From the NCBI GenBank assembly GCA_000499405.2, contig HG738138.1:12959208-13023207 (forward strand): a stretch of DNA of 64,000 nt. The letters are read 5' to 3'. This DNA is from Onchocerca volvulus (Eukaryota; Nematoda; Chromadorea; Rhabditida; Onchocercidae). The notes below the pieces were generated by a model. The model saw only the letters and a list, made by a program, of their open reading frames with translations. It was not told the origin of the DNA and made no database searches. Positions 24,801-35,119 of the stretch are shown piece by piece. Made by a program: the position numbers and the translations under genes. How positions within the stretch are numbered: the stretch's first letter is position 1; every line of letters starts with the position of its first letter.

Positions 24801-27689
24801 TAGTTTTCGATTATTTCTAAAAAAAAGATTTTTTAATGAGAATATTTTTGGAATATATATCATTCATTTTATAAAACTGCTGGTGAGAGGTGGTTTTAAA
24901 CGAAAGAATGTCCCAATCGACAAGTTCAGTCAGTAGAAATCCACCGGGTCGTAAGGTCAAATTCTCCTGCAGAGGTAATTCGCCGTGTCAGGCTGTCCTG
25001 TGCGTCACACCAACTGATACTTTGGCTCTGGTTTTAACCCACGACGTAATCGTTGAAATAACGCTATACAAACATATCCGCATTTGTCGCATTGGTGGAG
25101 TTGCGGCGACTATTTGTAATGGTGGACGAGTCGCTGCTGTACATCATCCATCCATTGAAATTGTCCAAGAGGAAACACAGGTAAGCCAACGGGATTTTTT
25201 AGTGGTCGAAATTTTCATAATATAACTTTCCGAAAAATACAAAGATAGAAAAGCGAAAACGATATTGTCGTTCAACTTCAGGTCCTGTTCGATATGGTGC
25301 AAGGTCCACGCGTTCGTGCTAGCAGTGATGCCGTCCATGTTCTTGGCGTGGAGGGAACGGATCCAACGACATTAGTGCATTCCATAACGGATCAGGAAGT
25401 GCGAAAACATAAAAATTCGTTCGTCGCAACGGGCAAATTTTATTTGCGCCGGGATATCGATAATACAGCGGTGTTGTTTCTGAATGGTATTGCTGGTGTT
25501 AATATATTTGGCTTGTTTGAAAATCAGCATGAACGATGTATGCAAGCAGCCAAACAGGCAATTTTAGATCAGAAGGGTAATCAGCTTAATGCGATCATCC
25601 AGGGAGTTAAGGTAAAACATGATATGGAGACCGGTGATACGCGAATTTATTGTGGACGCAATTTCATCTCACTCTGTGTAGCCAGCCATGCTTTGACATT
25701 GCATTCCCCATGGGTTGACATTAACGTTGATAGCTGTTCATGTACGCGTCTACGTCGAGGTGAACAAATCATTGAGACGGATGGAAATTTTTTGCGAGTC
25801 ACTCAAAACAATATGCATGCCGATTTTACATTAAATAACCTTCAATCCACTGGTGATTCTTCGCCATCAAATGAAGTCAAAAATCCTGAATCCGTTGCTG
25901 ATTCTTTGCCATCAAATGAAGCCGAGAATCTTGAATCTGCTGCTGATACTTCGCCATTAAATGAAGTAAAAAATCTTGAAGATTCTTCGCCATCAGATGA
26001 AGTCGAAAATCGCGATTCCTAAATTTCCTTAAATTTCTTTGTCAATTTTATTTCGTTACTATTATAACATTATTACCCATTAAAGATGCTTGTTTTTGTT
26101 TGCAGTCAACACAAGGAAGCTCTAAATTGTTGCATACCTATATGTAATATGTAATTTCTTTACTGCATGTCTCTTTAAATTTCATAGCAAACATGCACCT
26201 TCAAATTTTATCATAGAAAAAAGGAAAAGTTAAAGGTGATAAATAGGTTTCGTAGATTTAATGTTGATAGGTCCATCCATTAGAAACCTAAATGTCACTT
26301 CACATTTGCATTGGCTATTGTTACTGTATTGTCTGTACTTTTGGTCCCAAGTATTTAAAGTTTATTTAATTACACAGTTTCCGGGGACATTTATTCTGAT
26401 AAGTGCTCCTTAGATGAAGCCATATAAACAATACGATGCAAAAGAGCAGAAGTTATTGGGAAGCAATACACATTTCTTTTTCGCGAGAAAGAAATGAGCT
26501 AGCACAATTCAAGAGCTTGGAACAAGTTCGAGATGATGTTTTAGACATTAAAATGATACGCAAGGATTCAGCAAACGTTTGATAAATATCGAATAAATAG
26601 GATAAAGAAATTTTTACCCTTACAGATACAGATGACAAGTTTGTGCATGTGCATTTCGATGAGCGGTACCGTAGCCTTGTGCTGCTTTTTTGAGCCAAAA
26701 GTATATATTGCCATATGTCAACCATATAAAAATGTTCGTACGCGGCAAAGTGCTGTTGGTCGTTTGGTTAATCAACAAATGAAGGTTATGAGGTACAGTC
26801 AAACCAGTTAGAAAAATCCTTTTTAAATTTTCAAAAACATTCAAGATTTCATCACGTTTGCTGCTTGAATGATTGTGTTCTCTTGTATATCTACCTAATT
26901 TCAGTCAGATAGCCACCACAACAGCACCAAATAATTTTTCTACATCTGTGGTTGATTGCTCATCCTACCCGCATTTTGTATCCCGAAGCATTGTTGAGGG
27001 TAAATTTCAATTTTCTACGTTTTAATTTGTTTATTCCAATGATTTTTTAAGCAAGGATAAATTTCGAAAAACTGCATCAATTTACTTGCTATTTATCACC
27101 TCTTCCTCACATAATCTCCACATCTCAGAACTTACCAAAAATTTCTCTCATCTTACCAAGAAAGTATCACTGCCTTTCCTTTATTGGATATTATCTTGGA
27201 TCCATCGTTATGAGAAATTCCAAAATTCTTTTTTTAAAACAAATTTCCCTTCCTTAGCAATTTGCAATTATTGCTGTATGCCAATGCGTAAAATTATTTG
27301 ATTGCTTTTAACTAAAACTTGGATTTTAAATAAGAAAAGTGAATTTTCAAATGAAAGATTAACAGTTAGCTCGCAAAACTTCAGCAGAAAAGAATTCTGT
27401 AACTTTGAGTCAGCTTACCCAGCAGTACGGAACCGTCTTACCGGTAGTCAAGAAATCTCGGGCCAAACGCAGTGCAAAATGCAAGAACAATGATATTAGC
27501 CACAGCAGCAACAGCTCCATCAACTGCGAAAATTCGCAGCTTTTGATGCCGACACCATTTCTGCATCAATCTTCCAACAACATATCTCATCCCGATGATG
27601 AACTCATCAAAGAAACTATTATATATCAAAATAATGCTGAATTATTTTTTGAACAACTTTATGCCAATTATGATGTTACCTTCCTTTGA
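21895..27689 (+). CDS. Metabotropic glutamate receptor-like class C GPCR (amino-terminal lobe not resolved)
   Basis: G-protein-coupled glutamate receptor. Exons: 21895-21948, 22076-22149 (end of ligand-binding domain), 22442-22583 (DANGDGIGNYNIYQL, as in mGluRs), 22696 to about 22870 (cysteine-rich start, CSTNC, CIPC), 23022-23175 (CVQCPLGYGPNEDLLAC and helix 1), 23480-23749 (MASDRELCYFMLGG, helices 2-3), 24008-24293 (helices 4-5, AFKTRKIPENFNETRLIGFT), 24474-24508 (GPIYFVTQNNFK), 26626-26792 (helix 7, CCFFEPKVYIAI, KNVR), 26905-26999 and 27385-27689. All junctions keep phase except 22870/23022, where no in-phase donor exists. Stop TGA is at 27687-27689 and AATAAA follows within 20 bases. The basic, Ser/Asn-rich tail is cytosolic. 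The 2.1 kb intron 24509-26625 contains another gene. The family assignment from 22442 on is firm; the two exons before it are weaker. Confidence 0.85.
24908..26022 (+). CDS. Uncharacterised 337-residue protein, nested in an mGluR intron
   Basis: Two exons, 24908-25180 and 25282-26022, joined in phase 0 with clean GTAAGC donor and TTCAG acceptor. The product has 337 residues and stops at TAA 26020-26022. Both exons are distinctly less AT-rich than the surrounding intron and have well-balanced codons, so the gene is clearly functional in design. I cannot name the family. Visible features: a Ser-rich start, a mixed core including CVTPTDTLALVLTHDVIVEI and LRRGEQIIETDGNFLRVTQN, no signal peptide or membrane helix, and an acidic C-terminal tail (residues 283-337) of about four repeats built on SPSNEVKNPES-like units. 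It is predicted to be soluble. No strong spliced-leader acceptor precedes the ATG. It lies on the same strand as the host gene, wholly within intron 24509-26625. ATTAAA at 26079 could end the transcript. Confidence 0.85.
25855..26022 (+). repeat. Imperfect tandem coding repeat, units of 45, 45, 36 and 42 bp
   Basis: Units start at 25855, 25900, 25945 and 25981. Each begins with GAT-(T/A)CT-T(C/T)G-CCAT and encodes an acidic 12-15 residue motif, DSSPSNEVKNPESVA and variants. The third unit lacks nine bases, so the frame is kept. Confidence 0.9.
26079..26084 (+). terminator. Candidate poly(A) signal of the nested gene (ATTAAA)
   Basis: ATTAAA lies 57 bases after the stop of the nested gene. 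It is the commonest variant poly(A) hexamer. If used it would cut inside the receptor intron. Confidence 0.4.
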
Positions 27690-27701
27690 TTTAATTTAAT
27701 C

Positions 27702-27707
27702 AATAAA
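27702..27707 (+). terminator. Poly(A) signal of the mGluR gene (AATAAA)
   Basis: Canonical AATAAA starts 13 bases after the receptor stop codon. It implies a very short 3' UTR, which is not rare in nematodes. Confidence 0.55.
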
Positions 27708-28335
27708 TGGATTTTGTAATCAGCCTTTTATCGACTCAGACCTCCTCGTACATCTCATCAATTTTTTGAATAATTTCGATTTTTATTTATTTTATTCCTT
27801 CTCTGATAATTTCCTATTATACTTCAATCTGACTGCTATTGAAACAGTCGTTTCAATTATAATTTGCCCATTTTTGAATTTTTTCAAATCAAAAATCTGA
27901 AAAGAAAATTTGCAAGTTTTAATAATTTCCAATAACTTATAGGTTTTTAAGATGATTGCCACAATTTTTTCAGCTTCCCTATGGCAAGATTTTGAATTAA
28001 AATTAAGTTATTAGATTAAAAATTCATTTTCAAATAATTATATTAATAGTGCTTACAAAAATTTTACTGTGAAACTTTTGGTTGTTCTCACACTTTAAGA
28101 ACGGAACTTAATGTTAGATGCTCGTCGATTAAATTTAATGTTGAAAGTCTTTTACGTGCTATTGATAATGATTGCAACTTACTAGTTCATTTATAAGTAT
28201 ATATTCAATTTTGTTTTATTTATTTTGACCTTGTCAAGTTTGATGAAGTTTTAAATTTTTAAATATCACATGACAAAAAAGTAACTTAACTATCGATAAA
28301 TTTCTCGATCAGAGTGATGCGCTGAAATAAATCAG

Positions 28336-29285
28336 GTCGAGGACGATCTTCACTTCAAACCGCCGGTTGCATCGACTACATCCGTGGTCGATCAATGGGC
28401 ACACAGCAAAGCAGTTCATTGTAAACGACTATGTACAACATTTCTTGCACTGTCCATCATCAGGCTTGGTCCATTATTCACTCCTTAATTTCTTGAGTTT
28501 TATTCCAATCATTTATAAATCCAATTGATTCTTTCAAATTTCCATTTACAAATTACAAAAAAAAAAAATAATTTGTTCTTACTTTTGCGAGAATTGAGCT
28601 CTTATTCCCAGCGCTCTTTTTATTTTTCCTTTTTTTTTTTTTTTTTTTTTTTTTGAAGAAAATAACTGAGGAAAAAATTTCGCATTAGGAAATTAGGAAA
28701 AGAAAAATAACTCAACAATGCAAAAATTTTTTAAAATTCATGAAGGAACTTTTTCGATTTTTCATTTTCACTCAAATTTTTTTTGAACTCGTGGCATTTT
28801 CCCCATGCTTATCCTAATATTAATTCTATATATTGTGATTTCAAAAGATTCTGATTTTACTCTTACTTTTGACTGTATACTTTACAGAATTCTGTACATT
28901 CAATTAAGAATTCAGTGTTCAGTTTGCATTCCAAATTTCGTTACCATTGGCACCAAATTCCATTGGCAGTAAAGCAAAACGGCGTGCAGATTAAATCAGG
29001 TTTGCAATATTTTCCATTCTTATTTTCCAAGTCATATTTACCTCTTTCTGTTCTCGTAAAAACTGTTTAGTACCTATTATTCTTCTTCATTCTGAGAAGA
29101 AAATAATGTGTCGTTAATTTCTTAGAGATAACCAGAAAGTCATTCCGATGGTTCTTCATGATTCGGGATCTTCTTCCTGATCTGAGGGAAGAAATCTGGA
29201 GACAAGTAAGATGGCTACTCTTAAAATCCGTTTAACGAAAGAAAGAAGACTAATTTTACAGCAAAATACGCGGTGTATCAACTGA
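28336..29285 (+). CDS. Unrecognised candidate multi-exon gene
   Basis: Exons that fit splice rules and phase: 28336-28420 (VEDDLHFKPPVASTTSVVDQ), 28916-28999 (FRYHWHQIPLAVKQNGVQIK), 29126-29205 (RKSFRWFFMIRDLLPDLREE) and 29262-29285, ending TGA. The first three are less AT-rich than their surroundings and have balanced codons. I recognise no domain. No start codon was found, so a 5' exon is missing. Reading the last exon in another frame opens a long stretch to 29623, including VCKVPCNGMRQILQLNKRN, that also looks coding. The true 3' end is therefore unclear, and a broken gene is possible. Confidence 0.4.
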
Positions 29286-30890
29286 AAGTAAAAGATTACG
29301 TCCCCCATTTCATCATTTATAAAAAAAAAAACGTATCAAAAAAAAAAGTGGCATCATTTTATCGATCCAATCTGCCTGTTTGCAAAGTGCCATGCAATGG
29401 AATGCGGCAAATACTGCAGCTAAACAAGCGGAATAGCCACCGGAACGTTCTACAGTTTGTTGTCATAGATCCTGGAGAATACGATTTCCGATCACTGAGA
29501 TGTAAAGATTTGAAGATTTCATATATTTTCCTCTTATGTGCTCATACATTTCTCTTTGTCTACTACCATTACTTCATTTTTTCACCAGCATATTTGAATG
29601 ATGCGAAATTTCTCATTTGTTGATTTTTATTTCCCGAATGTGTAACACAATTGCTTCGATTTGAAAATGCTCGAAATAGCTCGATGTTGGAAAGATATTG
29701 AAATTGAATTAAATGCTAAGCTTTGGTTTTTTTATGCCTGAAATTAAAAGAAATTTGTGCTGTCAATTTGAAATTTGTCATATTTTAGTGTCATAAAAGT
29801 GGCAAATTAATTTTTTCTGTATTCAAAATTATGCTTTAATTTACAGTTCGTCCATCCTTTCCCTAGCCAAATTCGAAAAATATAAGCCTTGCGTTTAGGG
29901 TAACTGTTGATGCAATTTTATCCTATTGTATCATATAATTGGTGAATGATATGCATGAATGATGTGCTCTGTCTTGAAATAGAAAATGATTAATTTCTTG
30001 AATCTTTGTTGCTTATCTCAGAAGTTCACAGTGAAAGCTTTAGAATAGTGCATTGAAAGTTTTAGAAAATCAATAAATATTAATTAATTTATGTAGACGC
30101 ATTATCAGAAATCGGAACATTCATTGTTTTTTGCCAATAAAATAGATGCATTCCTTTTTAATTTATTTTAATTAACTGCAGTGAACATTAATCGATGAAA
30201 ATAATTGCGACAGCGACAGCGCACACGCAGTTTGTTCACTTTTCTGTCATTGCTATGATTCATTGTATGCTCAGATTGGTATCCAGTGAAGCAATTCCGT
30301 TATATCAAAGATCCAAAAATCAACACTATTTTATTATACAATCACTGATTATATATTAAAAAGGTAATATCCCACGTCATCATCGTTTCATCTGTCGTCA
30401 TTATTATTAACCTCGTTATATTCGCCGTCACGATAATACTATGATTCATTCATTATCGCGACTGGTGATCGTTTATAAATGTTTTCCGGGATTCTCGATA
30501 TTCCTCTTATGATCTAGTAAAATCTCGTAAATGGCCAATAAATTTGGAACTCTACCAAGAGAATTTGTTCGTTTGAGTGGGTTTATAATATAGAGAAAAG
30601 TACTCCCTGTTATGAAAAGATTACTCAAAACATCATGTTTTTCCTACACTCTTTTCAGTTAACTTTGCAGGAATCTAATTTATGCTAATTTTGCTACAAT
30701 TTCATAGCCTCCACAATTTTGTTTGTTCTCGAGGACTATCAATCCAAAAGGACCGCCAATTATACTTGTAACCTTCCATTTTTAATAATCAAATTTTCAT
30801 TTCTCATTTCTTCCGAAATAAAAGAGAAACAATGTTCCTTATGTTTTAAATGCAAACTTGATAAGATCTCGATCAAGTCAACTGTTCTTC
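29286..30890. other. Intergenic interval before ERGIC1
   Basis: Apart from the alternative frame that runs to 29623, I see nothing coding. The sequence is AT-rich, with a short CGACAGCGACAGCGCA patch near 30208. Confidence 0.5.
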
Positions 30891-30900
30891 GATATTGCAG
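30891..30900 (+). other. Candidate trans-splice acceptor before ERGIC1
   Basis: GATATTGCAG ends 56 bases before the ERGIC1 ATG, a plausible spliced-leader site. It could also be the end of a 5' UTR intron. Confidence 0.4.
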
Positions 30901-30956
30901 CTATATTTGATCGCATAGCAGTTGTGAACACGATTATTACGTTTTCGCTTTCAATC

Positions 30957-33900
30957 ATGTTCGATATTAAGAGGTACTGTTTATTAGAATACTTTTGTGC
31001 TAGTTACAATATCAGGTCTCTCCGGAGATATATTATCATGTATTTTTCGGAAATGGTGTAACTATACATCGAATCTGTCAAGAATGATTCACACTGCCAA
31101 TTATCAAAACATTTCGGTAATTTCAACTTCCCTTTTGTTTTAGGGGTTGTGTAACTCAGTAATGAATACGTTTTCGTCATTTTATGACATTCGGCAACTA
31201 AAAATTTATCATAAATAAATCTTGTTGCTTTCTTATTTTGACAAGTCCTCTAAACACTAAGAATATTTCATAGATTTTAGTGCTGCTTTTTTTCTCTTCA
31301 TTGAGAAGACATATTGAAGGTGAAGTGATTGCTTAGGGAGAATAAGAGGCAAGTAATTAGCCAATAGTTTCTGAGTGAAAGATAAGTCTTTCTAAACTAT
31401 ATTTAATTTTTAAAACTGGTAGAACCTTTCTAAAGTTTCTTTTTATAAAAGTCTTCTACACTTACAACAGCCCTTCACAATGGTTATGTTTCTTTCGAAA
31501 TAAAAATACGAGATAGGATGTTCATTCTAAACTTTTTCTTGTTTCATACTGGTTTTAACGACACCAGTAGAAGTTCGTTCTACTATTAGTAGTAGAAGTT
31601 TATTTTCTTTAACAGAAATTTTTCCTTTTTTGTATTACTGTTGGATATTTAAGAGAAACACGGTTTCGGGCTAACTAAGTGAAAGGGCTAAGTTTCAGTA
31701 AAGCAAGCTTGTTCAGCAGAAAAGTTTCTGATTTTGAAGTAAGTAAGCAATTGGAATTGGTACATGAAAATCGATCAATCTTGATGACATTTTAGTGATA
31801 TCTTGATCGTAATTTTGAACCATTTGCTTAGAAATTCAAATTTCATTTTTTATTTATTTATTTGCTCGGCATGTTTCTTGATTTTGTCAGGAAAGCTTTC
31901 TTTTTGATTTGATATCAAATTTTATTCGATTTATCCATTTTTGCAATTGAAGTTTTTTAAATTATTTTATGCATAATTGATTTTGAAAAAACCGAAAAAC
32001 TTCTGTCCTTTTCTCCTTTCTTCCTGTATAAATTCCTAACTTTCATCAGTGTTCTCGCGAATCAGAGAACTTGCTGTATTGATGTTTATTTTGAGTTCAT
32101 TTTAATTTCAAAAAAAGCAATAACCGCTTCAATGGCGATCAAATCAATTTATTGTGATGTTAAAGCGCGAAAGGAATCAAGCAACTGGATTGTAATTAAA
32201 ACAACCTTTTCAAAGTTTTACTACATCTGTTTATACCAAGTTTCATACTATATTTAATTATTTAGGTTTGACATCTATCGAAAAGTGCCACGTGATTTAA
32301 CACAACCAACAGCAATTGGTGCAGTCATATCGGTTGTTTGCATATCATTCATATTGTTTATGGTAATCAATGACTTGCTCAGCTTCCTTACACTAGAAGT
32401 GTATGCTTCGTTAATCAAATTTGCATATATCATAAATTAAACTTGACGCTGAATTCAATTAAGAATCTAAATCTGCTATCAATTCATTTAATAACTGATC
32501 TTATCAATGGTGGAACGTTGGCGACAGCAATGCGAACTTTTCGCATGAACCGTTCTACTTTGTCCATTACTTTCTCCATATTAACCGATGCTATTTGATC
32601 TTACATACATAAGCAGCATATCGTAGAATTTACAGTATAAATAGTCTTTTCATCGTAATGATCTTTTTGCTCTCAAACTTTATATCTTTTACTAAGTCTT
32701 ATTTTTCTTTGATTTCTCAATTTCGAAATATTGCTAAATTTCGTGGATCGTAACTTTTTCTGTTGTCTATTCATTTTAATCTCTTTTGGCAGTCATTTGG
32801 AAAATATTATAGTTCAACTACTGCTGTGAAATTTTAACTTAAACTCTGTAAAAATTCCCGAAATCATTCTTTTTACAGTCGATCGGAATTGTTTGTGGAC
32901 GATCCAGGTCGAGAAGGTCGAATTCAAGTACAGCTAAACATTTCGCTTCCATATTTGTCATGTTATTGTAAGTCATTGTTGAGCTACACTTTTTCAGGTT
33001 AAAAAAGGAGAAAAAAATTGGTTTTTATTTAGCCATTCAAAAATTTCCTTCGATTACTAGGTATCATTACTTTTTTTGGATTTTCCTTTTAATAAATTTT
33101 AACTTTAGATATAGGGATTGATATACAAGATGATAATGGACGACATGAAGTTGGTTTTGTTCACAATACCGAAAAAATACCAATTGACAACGGCGGCTGT
33201 AGATTCGAAGGCAAATTTGAAATCAGCAAGGTATAATATTAAATAGCTTAATTTAATGGATAAAGAATGAATTTAATTCATTCTACTAAGTTAGTTAGTA
33301 AAAAATTCTTTATCATTTAAAAATAATGCTGTGAAAATGTGATATAGTAAAGAAAAAAAAACTAGTAAATAACATCGAATTGTCCTAAATCATGCTAATT
33401 TTTTAGAAAAGAATTTTGGCAAGTTTTATAATGAAGTGAATGAGCCAATAGATAAATAAAATGTTGCATAATTTATTTGTATTTGACAGGTACCAGGAAA
33501 TTTCCATATAAGCACCCATGCATCTGTTACACAACCTGAAACATATGACATGCGGCATACAATACATTCAGTTGTTTTTGGTGACGATATCACCGTTAGC
33601 TTTCTTTTATCTTTGAACATTGTATTCATTAGATGCTATTTAGCTCGTCTCTGAGGTGATAGATTGCGAAATGCCGGGAAACTGGCCTTGAATGAAGGAA
33701 ACTTTCTTGAAGTGAAGCAAGAAATGAACGAATTATAATGGATCATATCAATTATCCATCTAATTATCATCAAAAATGATATAGGAAGGATCAGAAGATA
33801 TTTACGATACATATAATAGAGTAGATGAAGACTTTGTCTGGATCTCAGATATTTGCGCTACTTTACATTTCAAAATTCATTAGAAATGTAATGCGAAATA

Positions 33901-34917
33901 TGTTATAGAATTTCATGTGCAAATAATCGCATGCCTTGCAGGGAATATCTCAAATATTTGGAAGCTTTAATCCATTAAAAGATCGTGAAGCTCTTCAGAC
34001 TGACGGAACTTTTACCCATGACTATGTGCTGAAGGTAAGCGCATGTGTCATGATGACGTATGTAGAACGTAAATAGTTTTCTTGAGTGTTTGAACATTCT
34101 TTTTGATGGTTACTTTTGTTATATTTTTCTTGATATATGTAAACGCTGGTATTGCTAGATGAATATCTGATTCTTAAGACGATTTTATTTATGAGCAGTT
34201 TTTTATTTTCTTTTTTTCTGATTCGTTACTTCTATTATTAGTTGCTTCCATTACTTAGTAGACGTAATAATCGGTTTCGATCTCTCGAATTTTGGATCTG
34301 ATTCAGTTGAAATTTCAGCTTTGATTGACTTGTTGCTACTTCAAACATGACTTGCAGATAGTACCATCAGTGTACGAGGATATTAATGGAAACAAGAAAT
34401 ATAGCTACCAATATACCTATGCACATAAAGAATATGTCACATATCATTATTCCGGTAAATTAATGCCCGCTTTATGGTTCCGATACGAATTGCAACCAAT
34501 TACCATTAAATATACCGAAAGACGGCAACCGTTTTACACATTTATCACTTCCGTATGCTTTTTTTTTTTCCATTTACATGACGCCGCCTACCGTAAACAA
34601 CCTTCTCAATGAAGAACATACGTCTTCATAATCCAAATTTCCAATATTTCGCTTTTCCCAAAATTTTTTTTTGGGCGAAATTCAAAGTACAACTTTATTT
34701 TTGAAGTGAATTTCCAATTTTTGAATGTTCCATTATACAATTCTTAGTTATCAAGGATAAATGTTATATTATCTAATATTTTTAAATAGGAAATAAATGC
34801 AAATTTCAGATCTGTGCTGTGGTAGGTGGTACATTTACGGTTGCAGGTATCATTGATTCATCATTGTTTTCATTAACCGAATTGTACCGGAAGCATCAAA
34901 TGGGCAAATTAAGTTAA
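30957..34917 (+). CDS. ERGIC1 (ERGIC-32 / Erv41 family), complete
   Basis: Two-pass membrane protein that cycles between ER, intermediate compartment and Golgi and works with ERGIC3/Erv46 in cargo transport and retrieval. Exons: 30957-30973, 32266-32400, 32879-32967, 33109-33230, 33490-33594, 33942-34034, 34358-34552 and 34810-34917. All phases agree, giving 287 residues, close to the roughly 290 of the human protein. Residues about 1-18 (MFDIKRFDIYRKVPRDLT) match the family start. Helix 1 is at about 25-46. The lumenal domain contains SELFVDDPGREGRIQVQLNI, GIDIQDDNGRHEVG and KVPGNFHISTHASV. WFRYELQPITIKYTERRQP leads into helix 2 (ICAVVGGTFTVAGIIDSS) and a short cytosolic tail. The first coding exon has only 17 bases and is followed by a 1.3 kb intron. 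The start resembles the human one, which favours ERGIC1 over ERGIC2 or ERGIC3. Confidence 0.93.
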
Positions 34918-35113
34918 TTTTGGGGATTATTTTCATTTATTCATTTTACATTTCGTTGTTTTGTTTTTTTTATTTTTCTTTTTTAATGCGGAACTTTTGA
35001 ATTAGTGATTGAAAATAACCAAAGTATTGGTTGCATGTCTAAAAAATTTTGAAGGACTTTTGAGATTTATGGGATAAAAGTTGTTTACTTTTCTAATTTA
35101 AAATATGGCTTTA

Positions 35114-35119
35114 AATAAA
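35114..35119 (+). terminator. Candidate poly(A) signal of ERGIC1 (AATAAA)
   Basis: First canonical AATAAA downstream of the stop, about 200 bases away. Confidence 0.35.
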
